From: Butyricimonas faecihominis
GTDB taxonomy: Bacteria; Bacteroidota; Bacteroidia; Bacteroidales; Marinifilaceae
Direction of reading: 5' to 3'
Assembly (NCBI RefSeq): GCF_033096445.1
Contig: NZ_AP028155.1
Location: 2,237,880 to 2,301,879 of the forward strand
DNA: 64,000 bases
How positions within the stretch are numbered: the first letter of the stretch is position 1; every line of letters begins with the position of its first letter. The translations under genes and the position numbers were made by a program. Below the pieces are notes generated by a model that saw only the letters and a program-made list of their open reading frames with translations, did not search any database and was not told the DNA's origin. Shown piece after piece: positions 17,442 to 26,217 of this stretch.

Positions 17442-18179
17442 ATGAAAGCTATAATCCTTGCCGCGGGTATTGCCTCCCGGTTACGACCGCTCACAAACGA
17501 TCGACCGAAATGCCTGCTAAAAATAGGCAATCGTTCTTTGTTGGAAAGAACGATTGATGCCTTATTGGAAAATAATATCCGTGAAATTGTTATCGTTACC
17601 GGTTACCTACATGAAATGCTGGAATCCTTCGTGCAAACCCGGTATCCTTCTTTAAGCATCAAATTCATCCGCAATGAACTTTACGCCTCCACCAATAACA
17701 TATATTCCTTGTGGTTGGCATTACCCGAAGTTCAACAGGAAAAAGAAATTATTCTACTTGACAGCGACATTTTATTTGATCCGCTCATGATAAAAATATT
17801 ACGGGATGCCCCTCATGCTAACTGCCTAGCACTGGACAGTCATAAACTCGGGGAGGAAGAGATCAAAGTCATCGTGAACGGGAAAAATCAAATCACGGAA
17901 CTCAGCAAAACGTGTTCCATAGAAAAGGCCATTGGTGAATCCATCGGCATTGAAAAAATATCTCATGCCTATCTCCTTGCCCTACACGAAGAACTGGAAC
18001 ACATGATCCTACACGAAAAACTGGATAATGTTTTTTATGAATTAGCCTTCGAACGCTTGATTGCACGAGGACAATATTTCTATCCGGTGGACACGAGCGC
18101 CTATTTCTCCATGGAGCTTGACACTCCCGAAGATTTTCACGACGCCATCAATCGAATACCCAAACACCTACAAGCATGA
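17442..18179 (+). CDS. LicC-like sugar/phosphoalcohol nucleotidyltransferase
   Basis: This 245-residue GT-A fold nucleotidyltransferase has the pyrophosphorylase loop AAGIASRLRPLTNDRPKCLL (residues 6-25) and an LLDSDILFD metal site near 105. The NNIYSLWLA segment near residue 86 is typical of phosphocholine cytidylyltransferases (LicC) and relatives that activate amino-alcohol phosphates with CTP. It lies 13 bases after the PLP enzyme and overlaps the phosphotransferase gene by four bases (ATGA). I infer that it makes a CDP-linked ethanolamine, serinol or similar group. Sugar-1-phosphate use is the alternative. Confidence 0.75.
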   Translation: MKAIILAAGIASRLRPLTNDRPKCLLKIGNRSLLERTIDALLENNIREIVIVTGYLHEMLESFVQTRYPSLSIKFIRNELYASTNNIYSLWLALPEVQQEKEIILLDSDILFDPLMIKILRDAPHANCLALDSHKLGEEEIKVIVNGKNQITELSKTCSIEKAIGESIGIEKISHAYLLALHEELEHMILHEKLDNVFYELAFERLIARGQYFYPVDTSAYFSMELDTPEDFHDAINRIPKHLQA

Positions 18180-19228
18180 AAATTGTACTATTTTGCGAAC
18201 AAAAATACGCGATAAATATTTTACAGCCTCTCGAAGTCGAGGCCAATAAAGAAGGGGGACATTCCGTGATCTGGTATGTTCAGTCTAGAAACATCCCGGA
18301 TTTCCCGTTAAAAGACGAGGTAAAATGGACAAACAGCATACAGGAAATCTACGATTTCTCCCCGGATGTCCTATTCGTTCCCTGCAACATTGTTCCCTAC
18401 TACTTGCCGGGAGTGAAAATACAAATCTTTCACGGCTACGCTGCCGAGAAAAAGGATCATTGGGTAATCCGCCGTTATTTTGACTCCTATTTTACCCAAG
18501 GCCCATTCTTCACGGAAGGCTTTAAAGCACTTGCCAAAAAATACAAGGATTTTGAAGTTGTAGAAACAGGATGGCCTCGCCAAGACTGGATTTATGAAAA
18601 TCTCCACACTTTTGACGCTGAAAAAAACGCACTACTCCGAAAGCACCAGAAAAGCAAATTGGCCTTGTATGCCCCAACCTTTTCCCCGTCGTTAACTTCC
18701 CTGCCATTCATAAAAAAGGGACTGGAAAAATTAGCCCGGGAAAAAGATGTCTTGCTCATCCTGAAATTTCACCCGTTAACCCGGAGTGAATGGATGGAAG
18801 AATACAGGCAATTGGCCGAGGAACATGAAAATATGCTTTGGGTCGAGGATCACAATATCACGAAATACCAGATCATGGCCGATGTCATGATTAGTGACAC
18901 CTCTTCGACCGTGTACGAATTCTTACTACTCGACAAACCGGTCATCACGTACAAGACTATTGCTCAAGATATTTACTGGCTGGATATTCAAAACCCGGAA
19001 GACCTTCCCGATGCCTTCGATCTCGTATTTCAAGATGCAACACTCGCCTCAAAACGCAAATGGATCATCGACAACTACGACCCCTATCTGGACGGGAAAG
19101 TCTGCCACCGTATGCTTGACGCCGCCAGAGACTATATCTCCCGCCACGGAGTACCCAAGAAACGAAAATTAAATCTTTGGCGTAAATACACCAGTATCAA
19201 GAAATTCGGCAAAGTCAAAAGAAGATAA
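18176..19228 (+). CDS. CDP-glycerol glycerophosphotransferase family protein (copy 2)
   Basis: The second TagB/TagF-like protein of the window, 350 residues. It has LYAPTFSPSLTS near residue 162, KFHPLTRSEW near 196, and SDTSSTVYEFLLLDKPVITYK near 240, the family's donor-binding pattern. The C-terminus is strongly basic (KKRKLNLWRKYTS... KVKRR), suggesting contact with the membrane surface. Its start overlaps the nucleotidyltransferase stop, so it probably uses that enzyme's CDP product rather than CDP-glycerol. It ends one base from the convergent LPS kinase gene. The acceptor is unknown; LPS core is likely from context. Confidence 0.75.
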   Translation: MKIVLFCEQKYAINILQPLEVEANKEGGHSVIWYVQSRNIPDFPLKDEVKWTNSIQEIYDFSPDVLFVPCNIVPYYLPGVKIQIFHGYAAEKKDHWVIRRYFDSYFTQGPFFTEGFKALAKKYKDFEVVETGWPRQDWIYENLHTFDAEKNALLRKHQKSKLALYAPTFSPSLTSLPFIKKGLEKLAREKDVLLILKFHPLTRSEWMEEYRQLAEEHENMLWVEDHNITKYQIMADVMISDTSSTVYEFLLLDKPVITYKTIAQDIYWLDIQNPEDLPDAFDLVFQDATLASKRKWIIDNYDPYLDGKVCHRMLDAARDYISRHGVPKKRKLNLWRKYTSIKKFGKVKRR

Positions 19229-19229
19229 A

Positions 19230-19967
19230 CTAACTCTTCTTCTTGGCTTTCCGTTTGAACACCTGCTCGTCGTGGGCATGAGTCCACTCTTTCAACAAAC
19301 GAGTCATTTCCATCGCGTCCGAATGTGTCAACCGGGCATATTCGTCCGCGATAATATCAATCATATCATCTGTTGCATTCAAGCGGTAAAAGTTCTTCAA
19401 TCCCACCAGCGGGGAAATCGTCATGAACTTGATCCGGTTCAAGTCAACCAACATAAAATGAACCTGTTCACCCTCTCTCCGGATCAACGTGTTCCCCGGT
19501 GAATGATCGATAAAATAGATGGATTGTGTGTGAAAATGATACGTGAACCGGGCGAACTCCCGTAAAATAAATTCCAGATCAGCCGGACGTTTCACCCGCA
19601 AATCCCGAAAAGTATAATCATACTCTTCCTGCCGGGAAATATAAAAACTACGGGTTACCCCGAAGACATTCCGATAAACGATACAAGCAATTGGCTCCGG
19701 GGTATTCACCCCCCTCTCCAACAACGTATTCGCGTACTCGAACGAGCGTTGAGCTTTTCCCTTCCGCACGTAAGCATATGCAAATTGATTAATGATATTG
19801 GGTTTCTTAAAGGATTTCACGTTAAAACGTTCTCCTTCCACGTCCAGAACCTTAATCACGTTCCGGTTATTCTCAATAACCTCCCCTTCCAAATCAAAAC
19901 GACTAGGAATATCCAGAATAGCCTTTTCCAATGACTTATATTTCGGATTAATTCGGTAATCAATCAT
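19230..19967 (-). CDS. lipopolysaccharide (Kdo/core) kinase family protein
   Basis: This 245-residue protein has the protein-kinase-like fold of the Kdo kinase/InaA/WaaP group: a VKSF lysine near residue 52, the catalytic-loop equivalent YFIDHSPGNTLI near residue 150 and the metal-binding VDLNR near 173. These enzymes phosphorylate Kdo or heptose in the LPS inner core. The gene overlaps folA by four bases and sits at the edge of the surface-glycan region, so core phosphorylation is the likely role. It lacks a signal peptide, as expected for a cytoplasmic enzyme. Confidence 0.75.
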   Translation of the reverse strand: MIDYRINPKYKSLEKAILDIPSRFDLEGEVIENNRNVIKVLDVEGERFNVKSFKKPNIINQFAYAYVRKGKAQRSFEYANTLLERGVNTPEPIACIVYRNVFGVTRSFYISRQEEYDYTFRDLRVKRPADLEFILREFARFTYHFHTQSIYFIDHSPGNTLIRREGEQVHFMLVDLNRIKFMTISPLVGLKNFYRLNATDDMIDIIADEYARLTHSDAMEMTRLLKEWTHAHDEQVFKRKAKKKS

Positions 19968-20452
19968 TTTACCCGCTCGTAATTTATAAACGTGTAATCA
20001 CATTCATTTTTCTCATCCGCCCTCCCCACTTCTCTCGCAACCTCTCTCCAAACCTCGGGGTCAACAGACGGAATCACCGTATCGCCCTCACATTCCTGAT
20101 GGACAACGGTAAGATACAACCGGTCTGCTTTATCCCACAACTTCTTGTAAATCGTCCCGCCCCCGGTCACGAATACCTCGTCTTCATTTTTCGTCAACTC
20201 CAAAGCCTCCTCCACGCTATGCGCCACCTCGCATCCAGCGGCCTCGAATTCCAGATTCCGGGAAATAACGATATTCCTCCGGTTAGGCAATGCCCGACCG
20301 ATCGACTCGAACGTCTTCCGTCCCATTAATATCGTATGCCCCGTGGTCAAGGCCTTAAAACGTTTCAAATCAGCCGAAAGTCGCCATATCAACCCGTTAT
20401 CCCTTCCGATAACATTATTCTCTGCCGCTGCTACTATTATTGATAAAACCAT
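19964..20452 (-). CDS. folA: dihydrofolate reductase
   Basis: DHFR reduces dihydrofolate to tetrahydrofolate with NADPH. The 162-residue protein begins MVLSIIVAAAENNVIGRDNGLIW with the substrate loop, carries ILMGRKTFESIGRALPNR near residue 41 and VTGGGTIYKKLWDKAD near 95, all standard chromosomal DHFR motifs. It is upstream of and overlaps the LPS kinase gene, and follows thyA, whose dihydrofolate product it recycles. A 191-base repeat-rich spacer separates it from thyA. Confidence 0.93.
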   Translation of the reverse strand: MVLSIIVAAAENNVIGRDNGLIWRLSADLKRFKALTTGHTILMGRKTFESIGRALPNRRNIVISRNLEFEAAGCEVAHSVEEALELTKNEDEVFVTGGGTIYKKLWDKADRLYLTVVHQECEGDTVIPSVDPEVWREVAREVGRADEKNECDYTFINYERVK

Positions 20453-20643
20453 CGAATTAATTTTAGATTTAATGATTTATGATTTTAGATTCCAACCACA
20501 CAAAGCCAATGCTTTTTGATTTCCAACTTTAAACTTTTAGTTTTTAACTTTTACCTTTTAGCTTTCTCTGGCAGAGGGAGAGCTAGAATACTCCCCGCCT
20601 TCGGGAATCTTTTCATTCTAAATTTTAAACTCTAAATTCTACA
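20453..20643. repeat. AT-rich 7-bp repeat region between thyA and folA
   Basis: The stretch holds degenerate 7-bp units (GATTTTA-like, then ACTTTTA-like). Bases 20459-20507 match, in reverse orientation and with few differences, bases 25066-25113. The shared block includes a non-repetitive tail around GATTCCAACCACACAAAGCC, so it is a dispersed element and not merely low complexity. No gene is visible. Confidence 0.55.
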
Positions 20644-21438
20644 TTATACCGATATCGCCCCCTTTATATGTGGATGCGGGTTATAATCGCACAACGTGAA
20701 ATCTTCGTATTTAAAATCGAATATATTTTTCACGTCCGGGTTGATTTCCATCCGGGGTAAGGCACGGGGTTCACGAGTCAACTGCAATTTCACCTGTTCG
20801 ATATGATTCAAGTAAATATGCGTGTCACCCAAGGTATGTACAAATTCTCCCGGTTTCAAACCACACACCTGCGCCATCATCATCGTCAACAAAGCATACG
20901 AGGCAATATTAAACGGCACACCCAAAAAAGTATCGGCACTACGCTGATACAATTGGCAGGACAATTTCCCGTTAGCCACGTAAAACTGAAACAATGCGTG
21001 ACAAGGGGGCAATGCCATATTTTCAATATCCCCGGCATTCCATGCACTCACGATCAACCGACGGGAATTCGGACTATGCTTGATGTCATGCACCACTTGG
21101 GAAATCTGATCCAGAGAAGTCCCGTCCGGCTTAGGCCATGAACGCCATTGGTAACCATAGATATGTCCCAATCCCCCCTCTTCATCTGCCCATTCATCCC
21201 AGATACTCACCCCGTGATCGTGCAAATACTTCACGTTCGTATCGCCGTTCAGGAACCACAACAACTCGTATATAATTGACTTCAAATGCAATTTCTTCGT
21301 GGTCAGCAAAGGGAAACCTTCTTCTAGATTAAACCGCATCTGGTGACCGAACACGCTAATCGTTCCCGTCCCAGTCCGGTCCTCTTTCACTGTCCCCTCC
21401 TTCAAAATCCTATCCAGTAAATCTAAATATTGCCTCAT
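20644..21438 (-). CDS. thyA: thymidylate synthase
   Basis: ThyA methylates dUMP to dTMP with methylene-tetrahydrofolate. With the start at [12 protein letters not shown] it is exactly 264 residues, the standard length; the open frame extends 15 codons further only because the upstream 7-bp repeats happen to be open (encoding [11 protein letters not shown]). The catalytic Cys is in [12 protein letters not shown], preceded by [10 protein letters not shown] and followed by [18 protein letters not shown]. It pairs functionally with folA downstream. Confidence 0.94.
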   Translation of the reverse strand: MRQYLDLLDRILKEGTVKEDRTGTGTISVFGHQMRFNLEEGFPLLTTKKLHLKSIIYELLWFLNGDTNVKYLHDHGVSIWDEWADEEGGLGHIYGYQWRSWPKPDGTSLDQISQVVHDIKHSPNSRRLIVSAWNAGDIENMALPPCHALFQFYVANGKLSCQLYQRSADTFLGVPFNIASYALLTMMMAQVCGLKPGEFVHTLGDTHIYLNHIEQVKLQLTREPRALPRMEINPDVKNIFDFKYEDFTLCDYNPHPHIKGAISV

Positions 21439-21490
21439 AATAATTGAAAATTGAAAATTGAAAATTGAAAATGCGCTATTCAATTTTCAA
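21439..21490. repeat. 7-bp tandem repeat (TTGAAAA units)
   Basis: About four copies of TTGAAAA directly abut the thyA start, with an inverted partial copy (CAATTTTCAATAG) just upstream, able to form a hairpin in the thyA leader. The same units occur at 32678, 34326, 60539 and 62897. Confidence 0.7.
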
Positions 21491-21528
21491 TAGATGATAG
21501 AACAAAGATAGCCTTTAAATTTTAAATT

Positions 21529-22170
21529 CTAAACTTTTCTCACGATCATTAGCCCGTGACGAACAGGCAACAGGATATTCTCCACCCGGCTATCGGCCTG
21601 TACCATTTCATTAAAGTCCAATATACCTTTCGTTTGGGCATCCGGTTTCACTCGCGGATCCGCCACCTTGCCATCCCACAATACGTCGTCCGCGACAATG
21701 ATTCCCCCGTGACGAACCTTATCAAATACCAAGCGATAATATTCCGAATATTCCCGTTTATCGGCATCGATAAACACCAAATCAAACATTTCATCCAGCG
21801 TGGGAATAATCTCGCAAGCATCCCCCACGTGAAAAACGATACGCTCCTGCAAACCACTTTTTTCAATATATTGGCGAGTGAAATCTTCCAACTCGTCGTT
21901 CACGTCAATCGTGTGCAGCACTCCCCCTTCCTCCACCCCGGCAGCCATCGAAATAGCGGCATACCCCGTGTATGTCCCGATCTCCAGCACCCGACGGGCG
22001 CCAATCATCCGACATATCATTTTCAGGAACTGCCCTTGCAAATTCCCGGATAACATTCTCGGACGCAATACATTCAGATGGGTCGCCCTTGACAACTCGG
22101 CCAACACTTCCCCCTCCGGCTCGCTATGCGCCAATATATATTGTTCCAATTCAGCATCCATTTCCAACAT
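21529..22170 (-). CDS. class I SAM-dependent O-methyltransferase
   Basis: This 213-residue protein is of the catechol/caffeoyl-CoA O-methyltransferase type. It has RVLEIGTYTGYAAISMA near residue 60 for SAM binding, FIDADKREYSEYY near 130 with the metal-binding Asp, and ADDVLWDGKV near 158. The substrate of such bacterial enzymes is seldom known. It is 8 bases downstream of the M16 peptidase gene and probably shares its transcript. There is no signal peptide. Confidence 0.85.
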   Translation of the reverse strand: MLEMDAELEQYILAHSEPEGEVLAELSRATHLNVLRPRMLSGNLQGQFLKMICRMIGARRVLEIGTYTGYAAISMAAGVEEGGVLHTIDVNDELEDFTRQYIEKSGLQERIVFHVGDACEIIPTLDEMFDLVFIDADKREYSEYYRLVFDKVRHGGIIVADDVLWDGKVADPRVKPDAQTKGILDFNEMVQADSRVENILLPVRHGLMIVRKV

Positions 22171-22178
22171 GACAGTCT

Positions 22179-23396
22179 CTATTTATATAGTAATACAGAT
22201 TGCTTTTCCACGTCGAAGACCTCCTTCGCCACCCGAATCAGTAACTCCGGTGTAATTTCCTCGATCTGGGTATAAATATCTTCAAGACTATCCACCTTAT
22301 CGTAAATCAGGAAACTCTTCCCGATCGACAACATCAAGTTCTCGTAATTCTCCGACGAGATAGCCAGTTGCCCCACCATCTGAGCCTTTGCTCGTTTCAA
22401 CTGCAAGGGTCCCAATTTTTCTTCATACAAGGCCCGCATCTCCTTCTTGCACAAATTCAGACACCATTCGGCATTTTCCGGATCACAACCGAAATAAATC
22501 ATGGATACCCCCGTGTCCGAATAAGGCGTGTACGACGCCTCGATATTATAAGCCAAACCGTATTTTTCACGGATATTCAAATTCAAACGGGAATTCATTC
22601 CCGTCCCTCCCAACAAGTTCATCAACAGCGATAAGGCTAATCGGTTATCCTCCGTGTAATCGTAAGCGATATTCCCGATAATACAATGACTTTGGTGCGT
22701 GTCCCGATCCATTTCCACGAAACGGGGAGTGTAAATTTCCGGCTTAATCCGGGTCCTCAATGGAGTTCCGGCCTCGTAAGGCGAAAAATACTTTTCCACC
22801 AGACGCACCAACTTCTCGAACGGGATATCCCCGACCGAGCTAATCACCATCCGGTTCGTGAAATAATTACGTCTCACGAAATCCAGCACCATACCCCGGG
22901 AAATCCGTTCCACGGAAGCCTCGTCGCCCAGAATATTCCGCCCGATCGGGTAACCGGTATAAATCAACTCCTCGAAATCGTCGAAAATCAGCTCTCCCGG
23001 GTTATCCTTGTACGAGTTTATCTCATCCAGTACCACGTCTTTCTCCTTCTCTATCTCCTTCTCCGGGAACACCGAATGAAACACGATGTCGGCAAACAAT
23101 TCCAACGTACGCTCGTAATCCTTTGCCATAAACGTGGCATACACGCACGTGTCCTCCTTCGTGGTATAAGCATTTAACTCACCCCCGACATCCTCCAGAC
23201 GACTCAATATATGATAGGCTTTACGTTTCTCCGTACCTTTAAAAATCACGTGTTCTATAAAATGAGCCATCCCCAGTTCATCCTCCCGTTCATCCCGGCT
23301 CCCCACGTTTATAATCAACCCGCAATAAGCGGCTTTATTCGGAACATAGTTATGGATTAATCGTAATCCATTAGCAAATATATGTGTTTGATACAT
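22179..23396 (-). CDS. M16 family zinc metallopeptidase
   Basis: The 405-residue protein has an intact inverted zinc site HFIEH (residues 46-50) with the distal Glu region near residue 120, so it is the catalytic type of M16 subunit rather than the inactive partner. Two M16 domains are present (about 1-200 and 205-400), the size of single-chain bacterial mitochondrial-processing-peptidase-like proteins such as PqqL/YmxG relatives. No signal peptide is visible, so it should act in the cytoplasm. It begins one base after the stop of the upstream DUF4097-like gene, suggesting co-transcription. Confidence 0.87.
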   Translation of the reverse strand: MYQTHIFANGLRLIHNYVPNKAAYCGLIINVGSRDEREDELGMAHFIEHVIFKGTEKRKAYHILSRLEDVGGELNAYTTKEDTCVYATFMAKDYERTLELFADIVFHSVFPEKEIEKEKDVVLDEINSYKDNPGELIFDDFEELIYTGYPIGRNILGDEASVERISRGMVLDFVRRNYFTNRMVISSVGDIPFEKLVRLVEKYFSPYEAGTPLRTRIKPEIYTPRFVEMDRDTHQSHCIIGNIAYDYTEDNRLALSLLMNLLGGTGMNSRLNLNIREKYGLAYNIEASYTPYSDTGVSMIYFGCDPENAEWCLNLCKKEMRALYEEKLGPLQLKRAKAQMVGQLAISSENYENLMLSIGKSFLIYDKVDSLEDIYTQIEEITPELLIRVAKEVFDVEKQSVLLYK

Positions 23397-23397
23397 T

Positions 23398-24438
23398 TTA
23401 TTGAATAAAAAGACTTCCTCCCGACAAATTCAGATTCACTTTTCCCGCGTATTTTTTATTCCCGATAAACCCGGTCTCCAACACGGTATTCTTATCCGTC
23501 GTCGGTTTACTCTCCAGCGCCACGCCCTCGGGCAATTCCACCTTCAAATTTTTATTACGTGCCAACTCCAGCGTGTAACCGCATCCTTCCATGAAAGTCA
23601 ATCCCACCTTCGTGGAAGAACCTTTCACATCAACAGTAGCGAACGAGAAATTGATATTACGCACGTTCAACTCTCCCCAACGCATATCCATCTTGAGTGA
23701 TCCGCCAATATCCTGCACCTCGTATTTCGTGTAAAAAGAAGTCCCGTCCATATCCTCGACCATCCCCAGATAACAGGTTCCTCCCGATGTTTTCAACGAG
23801 AGTTTATCCGCCTCCATCAACTGCAAAGTCGTTGACGTGCAATCCAGTTTCATCTCCTTCCCTTCCCCAATCTTCACCTTACAGGATTTGAACTCGGCCG
23901 TCATGTTTCCCAACTTCTCCACCTCAAATTCCCCCTTATTCTGTTTCACGGAAAACTCTCCGCCCGTCACGGAATTGGCCTTAAAATTACCGGACACGAT
24001 CTCCACGTTCATATCCCCCACGAAATCGGCCACCGAGGCTCCTCCCTCCGTGCATACCAGACGTACTTTCTTACCTTTCGGGACCTTGATATGATAGTCA
24101 ACGCTCACCGTCACCCCCGCGAACATCTGCCGCAGGCTCATATCCTTCTGGAACAACGTCTCCACGTTCAACACAGCCCCCTGCTCCTTGGCCGTTATGG
24201 AAATATACTCTAATATCTCGTCAACCTTGGCTTTTGTTTTTGCCTCCACCCACACGGAAGTCGTGATGGAAAACTCGTCACCTTCCTGCTTAACATCGAT
24301 ATTCCCATAGCGGTTCGTAACCGTCAACTCATTAATGGATGCCGCGGGAAAGCTCTTCTTAAACTCCTTTGATCCCTCCTCAGCCCAAGCGTTTACCGCT
24401 CCGAACAAAACAATTGCCAATAATAATAATCTCTTCAT
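23398..24438 (-). CDS. exported beta-helix-like protein (DUF4097-like)
   Basis: 346 residues with signal peptide MKRLLLLAIVLFGAVNAWA. The mature part is a series of short Val/Lys-rich beta strands (NRYGNIDVKQEG, GGASVADFVG and similar), the pattern of DUF4097/adhesin-like right-handed beta-solenoid proteins. The start at MKRLL is preferred to the upstream Met (MIKSID) because it begins the signal peptide. Location is periplasm or outer membrane. The next gene downstream is an M16 peptidase. Function is unknown. Confidence 0.65.
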   Translation of the reverse strand: MKRLLLLAIVLFGAVNAWAEEGSKEFKKSFPAASINELTVTNRYGNIDVKQEGDEFSITTSVWVEAKTKAKVDEILEYISITAKEQGAVLNVETLFQKDMSLRQMFAGVTVSVDYHIKVPKGKKVRLVCTEGGASVADFVGDMNVEIVSGNFKANSVTGGEFSVKQNKGEFEVEKLGNMTAEFKSCKVKIGEGKEMKLDCTSTTLQLMEADKLSLKTSGGTCYLGMVEDMDGTSFYTKYEVQDIGGSLKMDMRWGELNVRNINFSFATVDVKGSSTKVGLTFMEGCGYTLELARNKNLKVELPEGVALESKPTTDKNTVLETGFIGNKKYAGKVNLNLSGGSLFIQ

Positions 24439-24474
24439 ATCGATTGATTTAATCATGAATTACTCGACAACAAA

Positions 24475-25020
24475 TCACATCATCTCCTCGTTCTCCTCCA
24501 CCTCTTTGTACCGCAGAGCTAGGTAAGCCAGCATCCGGCTAAACGTCTCCATTGCCATTGTCGTTTGCGAATTTATCTCTTTTTTCTGTAATCGCAACAT
24601 CAAATGACCATAAAGAGCATGAAGTGCCAGCTCGACATCGGAAACCTCCTCCGGCAAGTTCGTCTTCCGGCGATAATCCAGCAAATTATTCGCGGCCATC
24701 ATGAACAACTGCTTGTACTTCATATCCTGCACGTTATGGAGTAAATGGAAATGCAACTCCGTCAACTCGTTCACCATGTTCTTCACCACCTGCACATGCC
24801 CGCTCTTCGTCACCTCCTCTTTCCTCATCATCTCGATCAAGTTGTCATACCAATCGCTGATCTCCTTCCGTGTCGCGTCATCCCCCCCGAACTGGCTCAC
24901 CACGTTCCGGTTCACCAGCTCAATATCCATCTGCATCGCCCTCAACATATCCTCCACCTGCCACATATACAGGATATATTCGGCCACATTACTCTTTCTC
25001 TTCTCGCGTGCTATCAACAT
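24475..25020 (-). CDS. DUF4924 family protein
   Basis: 181 residues, all helical, starting MLIAREKRKSNVAEYILYMWQVEDM, the conserved opening of the Bacteroidetes DUF4924 family. There is no signal peptide, membrane helix or catalytic motif. It lies upstream of the exported DUF4097-like gene with a short gap and may share its transcript. Downstream of it, in the transcription sense, follow envelope and one-carbon genes, which say little about its job. Confidence 0.72.
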   Translation of the reverse strand: MLIAREKRKSNVAEYILYMWQVEDMLRAMQMDIELVNRNVVSQFGGDDATRKEISDWYDNLIEMMRKEEVTKSGHVQVVKNMVNELTELHFHLLHNVQDMKYKQLFMMAANNLLDYRRKTNLPEEVSDVELALHALYGHLMLRLQKKEINSQTTMAMETFSRMLAYLALRYKEVEENEEMM

Positions 25021-25113
25021 ACTAATTTATGATTTACGATTCATGATTTACGATTAAAAACGTGGGCCTTGTGCGGCTGGAATCTAAAATCTAAAATCAT
25101 TAAATCTAAAATT
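25021..25113. repeat. 7-bp repeat region and dispersed element copy
   Basis: GATTTAC/GATTCAT units, then a GC-richer block (GTGCGGCTGGAATC), then TCTAAAA units. Bases 25066-25113 are an inverted copy of 20459-20507. Confidence 0.6.
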
Positions 25114-25485
25114 TTATAGTTCTTTGAGTTTATCAATCAACCTCCGATCCCGTTTCGTGGGACGTCCCGAACCACGATCCCGGCTCTCGAATTGCATGAA
25201 AGTTCCCCGGAGAATATCCAGTTTCTCCTGCGGGGTGATCTCTTCCACGAAATCGACGGCCAACTGGGCAGACATTCGTTTATCGGTGATTTGTTTCACC
25301 ACGTACTCCCGTTCAATCGGCGGGACCCGTACTTTCACGACATCCCCGACCTTTACCTCCCGGGACGCTTTCACGTGCGCATCACCGATAGAGACGTGAC
25401 CTTTACCACATTCCTCTGCAGCTAACGAGCGGGTTTTAAAAATTCGAACCGCCCATAACCATTTATCTATTCTAACCTTCTCCAC
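25114..25485 (-). CDS. S4-domain RNA-binding protein (Hsp15-like)
   Basis: 123 residues with an N-terminal S4 domain (VRIDKWLWAVRIFKTRSLAAEECGKGHV) and a basic C-terminal tail (GSGRPTKRDRRLIDKLKEL), as in HslR/Hsp15, which binds stalled 50S subunits carrying peptidyl-tRNA. The start is GTG (CAC at 25483-25485 on the plus strand); the nearby ATG upstream is out of frame. The neighbouring genes pth and rplY also concern ribosomes and peptidyl-tRNA, consistent with a rescue role. Confidence 0.87.
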   Translation of the reverse strand: MEKVRIDKWLWAVRIFKTRSLAAEECGKGHVSIGDAHVKASREVKVGDVVKVRVPPIEREYVVKQITDKRMSAQLAVDFVEEITPQEKLDILRGTFMQFESRDRGSGRPTKRDRRLIDKLKEL

Positions 25486-25627
25486 GGCTTATTCATTTAT
25501 AACTTACAATCTGTCAAAGCTAAAACTTATTCTGCAAATGACAAAACAAATGCCAACCTGAAATCACGAACCTGAAATCTTCATTTTAAAATTCGGAGTC
25601 ACGACTTCAAAATCACAAATCGTAAAT
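25486..25627. repeat. intergenic AT-rich repeats between pth and the S4-domain gene
   Basis: 142 bases of loosely repeated ACCTGAAATC and AAATCGTAAATCTAAAATC units of the 7-bp family seen elsewhere; no gene or terminator is clear. Confidence 0.4.
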
Positions 25628-26197
25628 CTAAAATCGCAAATTATTACACAGGCTCATCGTCTTATCTACCCCGATAAAAATAAAATTCTCGATCACCTCC
25701 CCGCAATGCTTCAACATGGCCGGAAAACGTTCCTCTTCCTCCGAAGACCACTCTCCCAACACGTAATCCACCTGTTTTCCCTTGGGGAACTCGTTCCCGA
25801 TACCAAAACGCAAACGGGCGTAATCCTGCGTACCCAGCAACTGGTTAATACTCTTCAAACCGTTATGCCCCCCGTCACTTCCCTTGCCTCTCAAACGGAT
25901 CGTCCCGAAAGGTAACGCCAAGTCATCCACCACCACGAAAAGGTTCGACAACTCGATTTTCTCTTTTTGCATCCAGTAACTGACCGCCTTACCACTCAGG
26001 TTCATGTACGTGTTCGGTTTCAACAAAATCAGGGTACGTCCCTTCAACTTCACCGTGGCAACCGCACCATAACGCATATCTTCAAAAACAGCATTGGACG
26101 CCTTAGCAAAGGCGTCCAATACTTTAAATCCGATGTTATGTCGTGTATTCTGGTACTCGGGACCTATGTTGCCCAATCCCACAATAAGATATTTCAT
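25628..26197 (-). CDS. pth: peptidyl-tRNA hydrolase
   Basis: Pth frees tRNA from peptidyl-tRNA dropped off the ribosome. The 189-residue protein has all marks: [21 protein letters not shown] with catalytic His20, [23 protein letters not shown] with the catalytic Asp, and [12 protein letters not shown]. It follows the L25 gene with a 20-base gap; rplY-pth is a common bacterial pairing, so the two are probably one transcript. Confidence 0.95.
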   Translation of the reverse strand: MKYLIVGLGNIGPEYQNTRHNIGFKVLDAFAKASNAVFEDMRYGAVATVKLKGRTLILLKPNTYMNLSGKAVSYWMQKEKIELSNLFVVVDDLALPFGTIRLRGKGSDGGHNGLKSINQLLGTQDYARLRFGIGNEFPKGKQVDYVLGEWSSEEEERFPAMLKHCGEVIENFIFIGVDKTMSLCNNLRF

Positions 26198-26217
26198 CTG
26201 TCTATTTTTTCAAACTA

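Noticed and set aside
7701-19967. Prophage or integrative element carrying the surface-glycan genes
   Set aside because: No integrase, transposase, tRNA junction or direct flanking repeat was seen, so no transfer claim is made.
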